Part shown: positions 1 through 9,416 of the stretch, one piece after another
How the letters are laid out: the number at the start of each line of letters is the position of its first letter
How positions within the stretch are numbered: position 1 is the stretch's first letter
Origin: Spongiibacter tropicus DSM 19543
Lineage (GTDB): Bacteria; Pseudomonadota; Gammaproteobacteria; Pseudomonadales; Spongiibacteraceae
Direction: 5' to 3'
Length of the DNA stretch: 64,000 bases
Assembly: GCF_000420325.1 (NCBI RefSeq)
Contig: NZ_ATUS01000003.1
Span: 186,001-250,000, forward strand
Program-made: the position numbers and the translations under genes
Notes under the pieces: generated by a model
The model's input: only the letters and a program-made list of their open reading frames with translations
The model's database searches: none
Told to the model about the DNA's origin: nothing

Positions 1-511
1 ACAGTGCTTCACCGTTGAGGGTGGCGGACATCAGCAGGATTTTCAGTGGCGTGTCGCGAAGCTCGCCGAACAGGCGCCGTCCTTCCAGCGCCAATGCCAG
101 GCCGAGGTCGGCGTCGAGACTGCGCTCGTGGAATTCGTCAAAAATCAGCAGGCCCACCCCCTCCAGACTCGGGTCGTCCTGCAACAACCGAGTGAGAATC
201 CCCTCGGTTATCACCTCAATGCGCGTCTGCGCCGACACCTTGCTTTCGAGGCGAACGCGATAGCCCACCGTCTGGCCCACGGGCTCGCCCAACAGTGCGG
301 CCATGCGCTCCGCCGCCCCTCTCGCGGCCAGGCGGCGGGGTTCCAACATCAGCACTTTCTGACCACGCAACCACGGAGCATCAAGCAGCGCCAGCGGCAC
401 CTGCGTGGTTTTACCGGCGCCGGGCGGCGCTTCCAGAACCAGTTCATCGTGGGTGTCGAGCTGCGCCCGCAGCGCGGGAAGCAGCTCGACAATCGGCAGG
501 TCTTGCGTCAT
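1..511 (-). CDS. hrpB: ATP-dependent helicase HrpB, N-terminal part (cut by window edge)
   Basis: The reading frame starts at the ATG at 511 and runs off the left edge, giving about 170 residues of a DEAH-type helicase. The translation begins MTQDLPIVELLP. It shows Walker A (APPGAGKT, about residue 28), a DEFH box (motif II, about residue 127) and SATLNGEAL (motif III) near the cut. This order and spacing match HrpB rather than HrpA. HrpB is a cytoplasmic RNA helicase-like ATPase whose cellular role is poorly defined. The start lies 4 bp after the stop of the upstream hydrolase gene, so the two are probably co-transcribed. The C-terminal domains are outside the window. Confidence 0.88.
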   Translation of the reverse strand, partial: MTQDLPIVELLPALRAQLDTHDELVLEAPPGAGKTTQVPLALLDAPWLRGQKVLMLEPRRLAARGAAERMAALLGEPVGQTVGYRVRLESKVSAQTRIEVITEGILTRLLQDDPSLEGVGLLIFDEFHERSLDADLGLALALEGRRLFGELRDTPLKILLMSATLNGEAL

Positions 512-515
512 GCGC

Positions 516-1394
516 TTAGTCAATAAAGTCCTTCAGGTCGCGCAGGAAATCGTCGAGTTTATCGTGGTGGACCCAGTGGCTGGCGCCCGGATAGCGCTTG
601 ATAAACGCATCCTGAAAATAGCTCATGCGGCCACTCTCTTCCGGATCTTCCACAAAGGTTTCGGTACCCCAGGCGAGAAAGGTCGGGCACTCGATGTTGG
701 AGTAGATTTCGCGCACTTCGGTCTCACCGCTTTCGAGGCGGTTGTGCTTGCGGGTGTAGTTGTCGAATTTCCAACTGTAGGTGCCGTCTTCGTTCTGGCT
801 GGCACCGTGATAGGTCAGGTGCCGCGCCTGTGCTTCAGTGAGATGCGGGTTTTCATCGCGCATCCGCTGAAAGGCATCGTTGATCGTGGCGTAACGGCGG
901 GGTTGTCGCGCCGACATGCTCTGGCGCACCCCGACCCATTCACGCATGGTCTGCCGGTAGCTCATGTTCTCGCAGGCCAGCGCATCGGCAATATTCGGAA
1001 AAATCCCCTCAATACACACCAGTTTTTTGACGTTCTCGGGGTAGACAGAGGCGTAGCGGGCAGAAATATTCCCGCCCATGGAGTGACCAACGATAGTGGC
1101 TGGCCCCAGCTTCTTCTGATTGATCAACTGGGCAATATCACAGACATAGGCTTCAAAGCTGTACTGGCCATCGGGCGACCAGGCGCTGTCGCCATGCCCA
1201 CGCAGATCCGGCGCAATAATGTGCCAGTCGTGGCGCAGTTCCTGTGCGATCCAGTCCCAGTTGCGGCAGTGGTCCTGGTTGCCGTGAATCAAAATCAACG
1301 GCGGTGCGCCGGGGTTGCCCCAATCGACATAATGCAGTCGCAAACGCTGGGAAATGTAGATGTGTGAACTGGGACCGGTTAGCTCCAGGCTCAT
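516..1394 (-). CDS. alpha/beta-fold hydrolase
   Basis: A 292-residue alpha/beta hydrolase. Visible elements are the oxyanion-hole segment LILIHGNQ (about residue 37), the DLRGHGDS strand (63-70), the nucleophile elbow GHSMGG with Ser105, and a C-terminal catalytic His in GASHWVHHD. There is no signal peptide, so it should act in the cytoplasm. The frame is open further upstream, but the ATG at 1394 has a GGAGA ribosome-binding site at the right distance and begins just before the fold, so this start was chosen. The gene directly precedes hrpB. The substrate cannot be read from sequence; esters, lactones or C-C bonds of ring-cleavage products are all possible for this family. Confidence 0.8.
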   Translation of the reverse strand: MSLELTGPSSHIYISQRLRLHYVDWGNPGAPPLILIHGNQDHCRNWDWIAQELRHDWHIIAPDLRGHGDSAWSPDGQYSFEAYVCDIAQLINQKKLGPATIVGHSMGGNISARYASVYPENVKKLVCIEGIFPNIADALACENMSYRQTMREWVGVRQSMSARQPRRYATINDAFQRMRDENPHLTEAQARHLTYHGASQNEDGTYSWKFDNYTRKHNRLESGETEVREIYSNIECPTFLAWGTETFVEDPEESGRMSYFQDAFIKRYPGASHWVHHDKLDDFLRDLKDFID

Positions 1395-1584
1395 TCGATG
1401 TCTCCTCAACAAGCGCCCGACACGGGGCGGCATTTCATCCTTCCAATGATGGCCCCTCAGCGGTGGCAGCACCATCCTTCATTTCACAGAACGCAGCGCA
1501 GTTAATCATGCCGTGTTCATCCACTGCCTCCGATTGTACGTAGACTTAATTATTGTCACCACATCGACAACGCCGGAGATCACC

Positions 1585-2607
1585 ATGCTCGACCCGATTA
1601 CCCTTGCCGAAAAAGGTCTGATTCCAGACACCCTGATCCGTCGTGGCATTCGCCGACAACTGCAGGAACGCTTGGAACAGGAGGGTCGCGACGACCTCAA
1701 TGCCAGCGAGCGCCGCCGCCGTGAATTCCGGCAGGCCTTGCGCCAATCTGAAATCGCCGTCAATACCGACGACGCCAACAGCCAGCACTACGAAGTGCCC
1801 GCCGGACTGTTTGAGCTGATGCTGGGCCGCCGTCTGAAATACTCCAGTTGCTGGTGGGACGACAACTGCAACTCACTGGACCAGTCAGAAGACGCCATGC
1901 TGGCGATGTATGTGCAGCGCGCCCAATTGCAGGACGGACAGCGGATTCTGGAGTTGGGCTGCGGCTGGGGCAGCTTCTGTCTTTGGGCAGCTGAGCAGTT
2001 CCCCAACGCCGAAATTACCGCGGTTTCCAACTCTCATGGCCAACGGGAGTTTATCGAAGCCAAGGCCCTGGAACGCGGCCTGAAGAATCTGGAAGTGATC
2101 ACCTGCAACGTGGCGGAACTGCAACTAAGCAAGCGCTTCGACCGCATTGTCAGCATTGAGATGCTTGAGCATGTGCGCAACTACCGGGAGCTGCTGAAGA
2201 ACGTATCGCAGTGGCTGGAGCCCGAGGGCCTGATGTTTGTGCATATTTTCTGTCATGCACATCTGCACTACCCCTTCGACGGCGGCTGGATGACCGACAA
2301 CTTCTTTGCCGGCGGCCAGATGCCCGCCTTCGACACCCTGATGCATTTCTCCGAGCATATGCGCATCGTCGATAGCTGGCGGGTCAATGGTGTGCACTAC
2401 GCCAAAACGCTGGAAGCCTGGCTGGAGAAGCTGGACGGTCAGCGCAGCGAGGCCCTGAAGGTCTTGGCCGATGCGCCCAACCCTCGGGTGCAGCTCAATC
2501 GCTGGCGCATGTTCCTGCTTGCCTGCGCCGAGCTGTTTGCCTATGACGGCGGCAAGGAGTGGTTTGTGGGTCACTACCTGCTCACGCCCGGACAAATCGC
2601 TGACTGA
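1585..2607 (+). CDS. SAM-dependent methyltransferase, cyclopropane-fatty-acid-synthase / coclaurine N-methyltransferase-like
   Basis: A 340-residue class I methyltransferase. The SAM-binding motif I is ELGCGWGS at residues 123-130, preceded by the NSQHYEVP and LKYSSCWW segments typical of the CFA-synthase superfamily. An N-terminal charged helical segment of about 60 residues precedes the catalytic fold. The protein is close to the short bacterial branch often annotated as coclaurine N-methyltransferase-like, so a lipid or small-molecule acceptor is likely but not determined. The ATG at 1585 follows a GGAGAT Shine-Dalgarno; the frame stays open upstream from a worse start. It is divergent from the hydrolase and convergent with the acyl-CoA synthetase, whose 3' end lies 22 bp away. 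Confidence 0.78.
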   Translation: MLDPITLAEKGLIPDTLIRRGIRRQLQERLEQEGRDDLNASERRRREFRQALRQSEIAVNTDDANSQHYEVPAGLFELMLGRRLKYSSCWWDDNCNSLDQSEDAMLAMYVQRAQLQDGQRILELGCGWGSFCLWAAEQFPNAEITAVSNSHGQREFIEAKALERGLKNLEVITCNVAELQLSKRFDRIVSIEMLEHVRNYRELLKNVSQWLEPEGLMFVHIFCHAHLHYPFDGGWMTDNFFAGGQMPAFDTLMHFSEHMRIVDSWRVNGVHYAKTLEAWLEKLDGQRSEALKVLADAPNPRVQLNRWRMFLLACAELFAYDGGKEWFVGHYLLTPGQIAD

Positions 2608-2614
2608 TACGCTG

Positions 2615-2644
2615 CCGCAACGGTGCACTTAATCGCCGTTGCGG
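2615..2644. terminator. convergent-gene hairpin
   Basis: CCGCAACGG at 2615-2623 is exactly complementary to CCGTTGCGG at 2636-2644, a 9-bp stem with a 12-nt loop between two convergent genes. The right arm lies inside the last codons of the minus-strand synthetase. There is no U-tract, so it may only stall polymerase or protect 3' ends. Confidence 0.4.
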
Positions 2645-4284
2645 GCTTCCTCTTCCGCACGCTGACGCAGGACAAAGCGCTGGATCTTGCCGCTGGAGGT
2701 CTTCGGCAGTTCCTCGACAAACGCGATCTCACGGGGGTAGGAGTGCGTGGACAGGCGCTGGCGCACATGGTGTTGCAGGCGCTCAATCATTTCTGGTGTG
2801 GGCTCATGGGCGTCGCCCAATACCACATAGGCCTTCACAATGGTGCCACGCTTGGGGTGGGGTTTGCCGACCACACCGCTCTCGATTACCGCTTCGTGCT
2901 CCAGCAGACTGCTTTCCACCTCGGCAGGCCCGATGCGGTAGCCCGCCGACGCGATAATGTCGTCGTCGCGCCCGGTGTATGAGTGCGAACCGTCGCCGTT
3001 GCTGACCACCAGATCGCCAGTTAAATAGTATTTGCCGTGATACGGTTTTTTCTCACCACCCAGATAGCCCGGAAAGAAGAACAGCGGTGACTGTTCCATA
3101 TCCACCGCCAGCTCCCCGGTCTCTCCCGCGCCCACCTCATTGAAGTCACTGTCCAGCGCCACCAGGCGGTAGCCGGGAATCGCGTAACCCATGCTCGCGT
3201 CGCGAAAGGGGTGCTCCAGCTCGTGGAAATTGCCGGACGTCATGCCGGTTTCAGTCTGGCCGTACTGGTCGTACACCTGACAATCGAACAGCCGACGCAT
3301 CCAGTTCACCACTTCCGGGTTCAGCGGTTCTCCGGCACTGCTGGCCCGATCCAGAGAAATCTCCGGATACTGGGCGATCAGCTCTTCATTCGCCATCAGC
3401 AACCGGTAAGCGGTGGGGGCCGCCGCCAGGTTGTTGATCTGATTGCGACGCAGAAACTCCAGCGTATTCTCGGCGGTAAATCCGGCCTCGTTAAAGTGAG
3501 TGGTACAGCCCAGCAGCAGCGGCCCGACAATGCCGTAGTAAAGCCCGTAGGCCCAGCCGGGATCCGCCACATTCCAGAAGCGGTCACTCTGGCGCAAGCC
3601 CACGGCATAATGCATGTACATGTAGAAGGCCATCAGCGCCTTCAGCGGTACGGCGACCCCTTTGGCCTTGCCCGTTGTGCCGGAAGTAAACATTTGCAGG
3701 AAGGGATCATCCTCGCCCAGCAGCACCGGCTCAAACACCTCGGATTGGGCATCCAGTGACGGGTAAAATAGCGCACCGGCCTGCGCCGCCTCCGCTGCGT
3801 CGGCCTCCGCCAGCAGCAGCGTATTGGGCAGTTCGGTCACCTCACTGAGTTTCGGCCACTGCTCGGTGTTGGTCACCACCAGCTTGGTACCGGCTTTTTG
3901 CAGTCGATACTCAATAGCCCCGGCACCGAATGCGGTAAACAGCGGCTGGTATACCGCCCCGGCACGCAGCGCGCCCATGACACAAATCAGCAGCTCTGGG
4001 GTACGCGGCAACAAGCCCGCTACCCGGTCACCCCGACCAATGCCCAGGCTGGTCAAATAGTTGGCAAACTGCGCCGAACGACGCTGAAGCTCAGCAAAAC
4101 TCAGCTCTCCCCTGCTGCCGTCAATACGCTCGTAACGCAGCGCAATGCGGGCCTTGTCATCCGCCCATCGGTCGCATAACTCCACACAGGCATTAATACC
4201 GTCGTTAAAATTGCCCACGAAATTCTGTATGATCTGATCCACAGAAAAGCCGTCTGCGAAATCCTGGTAGCTGGTCGCTTTCAT
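2629..4284 (-). CDS. AMP-dependent acyl-CoA synthetase (acetyl/medium-chain type)
   Basis: A 551-residue ANL-superfamily enzyme that should convert a carboxylate, ATP and CoA into acyl-CoA, AMP and PPi. The P-loop-like TSGTTGKAKG is near residue 200, the YGQTETGM motif near 340, the YLTGD motif near 430, and the C-terminal catalytic lysine lies in PKTSSGKIQR. Length and the N-terminal region fit acetyl-CoA-synthetase/ACSM-like enzymes rather than long-chain FadD. No signal peptide is present; it is cytoplasmic. The gene is divergent from an AraC regulator, and the shared 157-bp gap carries a direct repeat that could be that regulator's operator. The substrate is not determined by sequence. 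Confidence 0.82.
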   Translation of the reverse strand: MKATSYQDFADGFSVDQIIQNFVGNFNDGINACVELCDRWADDKARIALRYERIDGSRGELSFAELQRRSAQFANYLTSLGIGRGDRVAGLLPRTPELLICVMGALRAGAVYQPLFTAFGAGAIEYRLQKAGTKLVVTNTEQWPKLSEVTELPNTLLLAEADAAEAAQAGALFYPSLDAQSEVFEPVLLGEDDPFLQMFTSGTTGKAKGVAVPLKALMAFYMYMHYAVGLRQSDRFWNVADPGWAYGLYYGIVGPLLLGCTTHFNEAGFTAENTLEFLRRNQINNLAAAPTAYRLLMANEELIAQYPEISLDRASSAGEPLNPEVVNWMRRLFDCQVYDQYGQTETGMTSGNFHELEHPFRDASMGYAIPGYRLVALDSDFNEVGAGETGELAVDMEQSPLFFFPGYLGGEKKPYHGKYYLTGDLVVSNGDGSHSYTGRDDDIIASAGYRIGPAEVESSLLEHEAVIESGVVGKPHPKRGTIVKAYVVLGDAHEPTPEMIERLQHHVRQRLSTHSYPREIAFVEELPKTSSGKIQRFVLRQRAEEEARNGD

Positions 4285-4393
4285 AGTTCTGCCTGTATCT
4301 AGTCGGGGTCGTTATAACTATTGTTGCCGCAGCGCGAGAATGTTGCCGCGGGAGAGAAAGCGTCAGGGTAAGCAATGCTCCCGGGCAACAGAA

Positions 4394-4424
4394 TGACAAG
4401 TTGCAGCAGATAATTTGACAAGTT
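4394..4424. promoter_or_regulatory. tandem direct repeat, likely AraC operator
   Basis: TGACAAGTT occurs at 4394-4402 and again at 4416-4424, starts 22 bp apart, which is two helical turns. It lies between the divergent acyl-CoA synthetase and AraC genes. AraC-family dimers commonly bind directly repeated half-sites with this spacing. The second copy contains a perfect -35-like TTGACA, but no -10 box follows at the right distance. Confidence 0.5.
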
Positions 4425-4441
4425 TTGCGCCGGCCGGGTTC

Positions 4442-5446
4442 ATGAAGCATCTCACCTTCTCATCGCACTACGCTCGCGCCGTTGTCTGGGGCATGGCACA
4501 GCGCGGCCTCGACTGCGACAGCCTGTTGCGGGAGCGCGGTATCGACCCGCAATTGCTGCATCAGCCCAAAGCGCGGATTCCCACCGACCAGTTTATTCGT
4601 CTGTTCCGGCTCTGCTGGAAAGTCCTCGACGACGAATTTATGGGCCGCAGCAGCCACCCCTGCCGCGTCGGCCACTTTCATTTGATGGGCGCACTGGTCG
4701 TCCACGCGCCCAATATGAGCGAGGTGCTGCGCCAGAGCATTCGCGCCTACGGCCTGTTTTCTGACGACCTGCGTTTCTCCCTGCGCTACCACGACGACGA
4801 GGTAGAGCTGAGTCTGGAACACCGACACCCCGAACTCGATCCCGACAGCTTTCTCGTGGAGTGGCTGCTGATGGTCTGGCACCGACTGATCGGCTGGATG
4901 ATCGGTCGCAAAATCGTACTCAGCCAGGCGACCTTCCAGCACAGCCTGCCCTCACATTTCGATGAATACCGCTTTGTATTTCCCTGCGAATGCCACTTCG
5001 ACCGGGAGCGTAACAGCCTGTTCTTCAGCAAGAACTACATGAGCATGCCGGTGACTCGCAGCGCCGCAGAGATCAATGAGTTCGTGCTCAACTCGCCCCG
5101 CGACCTGCTGATCTGGACCGACGAGGACAACAGCCTCAGCACACAGATTCGGCAATTGCTGGAAGCTCAGGACGAAGCCCGGCTGCCCACTCTCGCCTGG
5201 GTCGCCGAGCATATGCACATGACGTCTTACACCCTGTGCCGCAAGCTCAAGTCAGAAGGGAACTCCTACCAGAAGATCAAAGACAATCTGCGCCGCGATC
5301 AGGCCATTGTCATGCTCACCAAACAAAACCTCAGCGTCGCCGATATCTCCACCCGACTGGGCTTTGCCGAGCCGGGGGCCTTCTCCCGCGCCTTTAAAAA
5401 CTGGACCGGACTCAGCCCGCTGAGTTACCGCAAGCAGGACCATTGA
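4442..5446 (+). CDS. AraC-family transcriptional regulator (OruR/ArgR-type)
   Basis: A 334-residue regulator. The N-terminal two thirds resemble the arabinose-binding-like sensor domain of OruR/ArgR-type proteins (HYARAVVWGMAQRG, then VGHFHLMGALVVHAPNMSEVLR). The C-terminal about 100 residues form the double helix-turn-helix domain, ending in GFAEPGAFSRAFKNWTGLSPLSYR, which matches the family signature. An upstream TTG at 4415 is also in frame, but it is part of the TGACAAGTT repeat; the ATG at 4442 fits the domain start better. It probably controls the divergent acyl-CoA synthetase. Its inducer is unknown. Confidence 0.82.
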   Translation: MKHLTFSSHYARAVVWGMAQRGLDCDSLLRERGIDPQLLHQPKARIPTDQFIRLFRLCWKVLDDEFMGRSSHPCRVGHFHLMGALVVHAPNMSEVLRQSIRAYGLFSDDLRFSLRYHDDEVELSLEHRHPELDPDSFLVEWLLMVWHRLIGWMIGRKIVLSQATFQHSLPSHFDEYRFVFPCECHFDRERNSLFFSKNYMSMPVTRSAAEINEFVLNSPRDLLIWTDEDNSLSTQIRQLLEAQDEARLPTLAWVAEHMHMTSYTLCRKLKSEGNSYQKIKDNLRRDQAIVMLTKQNLSVADISTRLGFAEPGAFSRAFKNWTGLSPLSYRKQDH

Positions 5447-5479
5447 GCGGCCAGCACCGCCTCGTCGCCCCCCGCAGAT

Positions 5480-7018
5480 TTACTCCCCACAGCCCCAACA
5501 TTCGGTGTAGTCACCGCTGCCCCTCGCTTGCCAGTACGGCAAGTTGGAATCAGCGCGATTCGGGTCACCGGTATGCACAAATGCCTTGAGCCTAGTTGCC
5601 ATGACCTTATGCAAGGCTTCTCGCTCCCGCCGGTTCTCCGGCGTCCAGGCAAATCGCATATACATCTCTCGGTCATTAATGAAATTCCCGAAGATGAACG
5701 GGATATCCAGACTGTGAAACGCACCGAAATCGACTTTCCAGGGATTCGGATAGTTTTCCCATACGAAGCGGTATACATAGACGGCAGGGAGGGTTTCGGC
5801 GTAGCCGTCCTCAATACGACGAAGGGTCTTGCGCACCATGTTTTCTGCAATGGCTATGCGAATATTGCGCATTGGTCCGTGCCACAATCCTAACGCCTGA
5901 TTCACGGTTTCATCCCTGGGCTCACCATTAAACAGCGGCCACAGCTTATCCGGACTGCGCCCTTTGCCCCTTATTCTGGTCAGGGTACTCATTTCATTGT
6001 GGACCTTGCCGATCATCAGGGGCACATGACTCACTGTGTCCGCGGTGATTCTATTGGGCTTATCCTTACTCATCAGCACATGACCATCGGCAACCGCGAG
6101 AGGCGACAGCCCATAGCCGGAAGCCTGCAGCAGCGCCTCCTTGGGCTGGCTATAGAGGTATTGCCGTAGCGCCTGAGGTGACATCCCCTTGAGCTGTTTC
6201 GCGGCCGCGCGATGGTTTTCAGCATCGCCGTTATCGATGAGTAGCTGTGATAAAAAACCTTCTGTTCGCTTTCGGGCTTTATCGGATGAGGAGGAAAAGG
6301 GTATGCCGGAAAAACTGATCGCCCCCTGAAACTTGCCCTCTGCCAGCGGCGACCGCAGCAGCGCCAGCACGGCTACTGCCCCAGCGGACTGCCCGGCAAT
6401 AGTCAGACGGCTTTCATCGCAGGCGAATGCTTTACAGTTTTCGTGCAGCCATTCGATCGCTCGGATCATATCCAGAAGATAAAAACTGCCGGAGTCTTCC
6501 GCCGGGTCGCCGGTCTGCAAGGCCGGGCTTTGCAGTGAGCCCAACACGCCCAGCCGATAGTTTGCGGTCACTACCACCGCGTCGAGTTCGCGGGCCAAAC
6601 GCTCGCCATCGTAGGCGAGATACGCCGAGTTACCGAAGATGCCAGACCCCCCATGGAAAAACAGCAATACCGGACGACGTTGACCGTCAGGCTCAGGCGC
6701 CCACACGTTCAGGTATAAACAGTCTTCCGAACCGTAGACGTTTTCAAACGTGGTTTCGTCTGCACTGGCATAGAAATTCCCGATTTGCGCACAGGCATTG
6801 GCCGCCTGCTGTGCGGGCCTCACCCCAGACCAGTGCTCGGTCGGAACCGGCGCGCGCCAGCGTCGCTCACCCACCGGCGGGGCGGCGTAGGGCACGCCCA
6901 TGTAGCGCTCTACACCGTTGTTGGTTGTTCCCTCTATCTTGCCGGAACGGATCTCAACCACCCGGGCATCAGCCAGCGATGAAATAACAGCAAGCAGTAA
7001 AAGAGCCATTATTCTCAT
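5480..7018 (-). CDS. secreted type-B carboxylesterase
   Basis: A 512-residue carboxylesterase/lipase of the cholinesterase fold. A signal peptide (MRIMALLLLAVISSLADA) precedes the mature GKIEG and YMGVPYAAPPVG segments. Catalytic residues are recognisable: Ser211 in GQSAGA, Glu342 in HNEMS, and His435 in GAFHSLDIPF. The oxyanion segment is HGGSGIFG, where most family members have HGGGF. The C-terminus carries a short CWGC. It should hydrolyse carboxylic esters in the periplasm or outside the cell. Its ATG overlaps the stop of the TonB-receptor gene by one base (TGATG), indicating translational coupling and a shared job: import or release of an esterified substrate. Confidence 0.87.
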   Translation of the reverse strand: MRIMALLLLAVISSLADARVVEIRSGKIEGTTNNGVERYMGVPYAAPPVGERRWRAPVPTEHWSGVRPAQQAANACAQIGNFYASADETTFENVYGSEDCLYLNVWAPEPDGQRRPVLLFFHGGSGIFGNSAYLAYDGERLARELDAVVVTANYRLGVLGSLQSPALQTGDPAEDSGSFYLLDMIRAIEWLHENCKAFACDESRLTIAGQSAGAVAVLALLRSPLAEGKFQGAISFSGIPFSSSSDKARKRTEGFLSQLLIDNGDAENHRAAAKQLKGMSPQALRQYLYSQPKEALLQASGYGLSPLAVADGHVLMSKDKPNRITADTVSHVPLMIGKVHNEMSTLTRIRGKGRSPDKLWPLFNGEPRDETVNQALGLWHGPMRNIRIAIAENMVRKTLRRIEDGYAETLPAVYVYRFVWENYPNPWKVDFGAFHSLDIPFIFGNFINDREMYMRFAWTPENRREREALHKVMATRLKAFVHTGDPNRADSNLPYWQARGSGDYTECWGCGE

Positions 7019-9363
7019 CAGTCAAACTCCAAGCTTAATCGGGCAGTTAGGGTTCTTGGGGAATTTAGCACATAGAAATCATTGCCCGATGCACCAGGTA
7101 TCAAACCGACCTCGGCGGTTTCATCGGTCAGATTCGTGACACTCAGTGCCAGGCTCGGCCTACCGGATACAGAGGGAATCGACATATTCATCCCAAGGTT
7201 ATAGGTGCCGTAATCGTTAATGGTTTCATTGCTTTTCATATCGCTGTAGGTCTTGCCCACATAGTTATATCCCACGTAAGCAGACACATTGACCAGCCAG
7301 TCAGGTGAGCCAAAAAAGGCCAGATTGGCACTGTACTGGTAGTCTGCGGAGCCCGGCAGCGGGGTGCCGCTAGCCACCAAATCCTGCCCTGCCATAAAAT
7401 CTTCTTTCGTGTGTGCATTGGCAGTCCCCCAATTCAACGTCATCACCACACCCGGGATTGGCGTCAGCCAGCGCATATTGGCTTCAACACCATCACTTTC
7501 CGCACTGCCGACGTTGTCGTAGTAATTGATGCTGTACGCATTTTTTAAGGTTACCAGCGCGTCGTTGTAGTCGATATGAAACGCGGTTACGTCCAGTTCC
7601 AGGCGGTTATCCAGCCAACTCGTACGCATGCCAAATTCGTAATTCCAGATATAGTCCGACTTGTAGGTACCCGGTACATTTTGCAGCTCATCAGCGGGAA
7701 TATTTTGTATCCCGCCAAAGCGGAAACCTTTGTTTGCCAATACGTAAAACGAAATATCGTCGTTGAATCGGTAAGTCGCCGACACCTTGGGATTAATACC
7801 GTCCTCCGTAATATCCGCTCTGAAGTCTGCTGGCGAGACGCCATTGTTAATCAGACGGACCACTAGACCTTCGCCGACAAAGCCACCATCCACCGACGTT
7901 TCATAAATCCTCGCTCCCGCAGAAAGCTCCAAACGGCTACCCAAGTACCAGGTCGTATCGAAGAAAACCGCCTTTTCCTTGGCCAGCGCCTTGGTTTCAG
8001 CACACAGCACTGCCAGCTCACAGTCCACGTTGTTATTGGCCGGAAACAGTGGGTCAAGTAACTGATCCAGCAACGCAGTGATACTCGAGTCACCCAATGC
8101 GTCGAACAGGTTCTGAAGAGTATTGTTCAATACCCACGATGAAAGATTCAGCGCCTGCAGATTCAACTTCAGGTCGTAGCGTATCGGCGAGCGCAGGTAA
8201 TACACGCCCACCAACCATTCGAAATCGGCATTATTGAGCGACTGCAAACGTATTTCCTGCTGAAACGACGTCGACTCCTGATCTGTTTTGTAAGGAATCG
8301 CAAGGGCATCCGGTGCCGAGTCAGGCGGCATACCAAGCAGTGCACCGTAGGAGTCGATAATACTCATCCGCTCCTTTTCTGTTCGCGAACTGGACGACAC
8401 CAAGCTCATGTCTTCCCAGTCGTACTGCACTTCAAAATTGTACAGACCAAAACGATGCTGGCTCGGCCAGGGCAACAGCGATCCCTTGGTTTGCCGTGGG
8501 CCGCCTCTGTTATCGGAGATAAACAGCGAATTATCGGCATCATAGTCCTGTTCCAAATAGGACAATTTCATTTGCAGTGCATCGCTGGGCTGCCACAGCA
8601 GGGCCGCCCGAACCTGGTCGCCCTCCCCCTCGTTGACATTTTTTTGCTCTTGCCCGCTACGTACATTATCAATAATGCCGGGGTATTCGCGGCGGATCAT
8701 ACCTACGCGCAATCCGAGATCACCGCCCTCACCGAGGATCGGGACATTGACCACCAGGCCCTGGGTCAGCGCATCGGAGCCGTCATCAGGACGCACATTC
8801 TGGGCAAAATAACGCAGCTCCCACTGATCCGGCGAAGGGGCATTCAGCTTGTATCTCAGCACACCTGACAACGCCGCCCCGCCGAACAAGGTCCCCTGGG
8901 GGCCTTTCAGGATTTCCACCGAGGCTAGATCAAATGCCGACAGATCAGGCGTAACACTGGCCGCATATGGCTCGTTCAGCGCAGTATCCCCGATAAAAAT
9001 TCCTACCGGTTGGGGCACCACACTGGAGAATGAAGAACCGGTTGATATCCCCCTCATCACGATTCGCTGATCCCCCGGGCGGGCGGCGTTTGCCGTCACT
9101 CCCGGGGTTTGCTCCAGCACCTCATTAATGCTGAGTATTGCCTTTTCTTCCAGGTCGCCGCCGTCAAAGGCAGATACCGATGCAGGCAAATCGCGCAGAG
9201 ATTTGTCGCGCTTTGTCGCGGTGACAAAAACCTCTTCCAGCACGCTCATTTTGGATGAAGGGGACGCATTGGAGGTGGAAGGCTCAAGCAGATCGCTCTC
9301 AGCAAATCCGAGGCCAGCCCGGCCCACCGCAATTATAAAAATTACAGACGCACGAAAATTCAT
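7018..9363 (-). CDS. TonB-dependent outer-membrane receptor
   Basis: A 781-residue receptor with an N-terminal signal peptide, a TonB-box-like EEVFVTATK at about residues 43-51, a plug domain containing ILKGPQGTLFGG, and a long beta-barrel ending in LTARLSLEFD with the usual terminal aromatic residue. It belongs to the large family of receptors used by marine proteobacteria for hydrophobic or bulky substrates; the ligand is not deducible. It is co-directional with the TetR gene 53 bp upstream and translationally coupled to the carboxylesterase downstream, so the three probably form one regulated operon. Confidence 0.9.
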   Translation of the reverse strand: MNFRASVIFIIAVGRAGLGFAESDLLEPSTSNASPSSKMSVLEEVFVTATKRDKSLRDLPASVSAFDGGDLEEKAILSINEVLEQTPGVTANAARPGDQRIVMRGISTGSSFSSVVPQPVGIFIGDTALNEPYAASVTPDLSAFDLASVEILKGPQGTLFGGAALSGVLRYKLNAPSPDQWELRYFAQNVRPDDGSDALTQGLVVNVPILGEGGDLGLRVGMIRREYPGIIDNVRSGQEQKNVNEGEGDQVRAALLWQPSDALQMKLSYLEQDYDADNSLFISDNRGGPRQTKGSLLPWPSQHRFGLYNFEVQYDWEDMSLVSSSSRTEKERMSIIDSYGALLGMPPDSAPDALAIPYKTDQESTSFQQEIRLQSLNNADFEWLVGVYYLRSPIRYDLKLNLQALNLSSWVLNNTLQNLFDALGDSSITALLDQLLDPLFPANNNVDCELAVLCAETKALAKEKAVFFDTTWYLGSRLELSAGARIYETSVDGGFVGEGLVVRLINNGVSPADFRADITEDGINPKVSATYRFNDDISFYVLANKGFRFGGIQNIPADELQNVPGTYKSDYIWNYEFGMRTSWLDNRLELDVTAFHIDYNDALVTLKNAYSINYYDNVGSAESDGVEANMRWLTPIPGVVMTLNWGTANAHTKEDFMAGQDLVASGTPLPGSADYQYSANLAFFGSPDWLVNVSAYVGYNYVGKTYSDMKSNETINDYGTYNLGMNMSIPSVSGRPSLALSVTNLTDETAEVGLIPGASGNDFYVLNSPRTLTARLSLEFD

Positions 9364-9416
9364 GACACACCTTTACTAACTTATTATTTTTAGAAATTAC
9401 TGAGCAGAAGTGCTGT

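Noticed and set aside
405-1367. 320-codon plus-strand frame
   Set aside because: It is antisense to the alpha/beta hydrolase, which has intact catalytic motifs.
4415-4441. TTG start for the AraC gene
   Set aside because: TTGACA there is part of the TGACAAGTT operator repeat; the ATG at 4442 suits the domain start.
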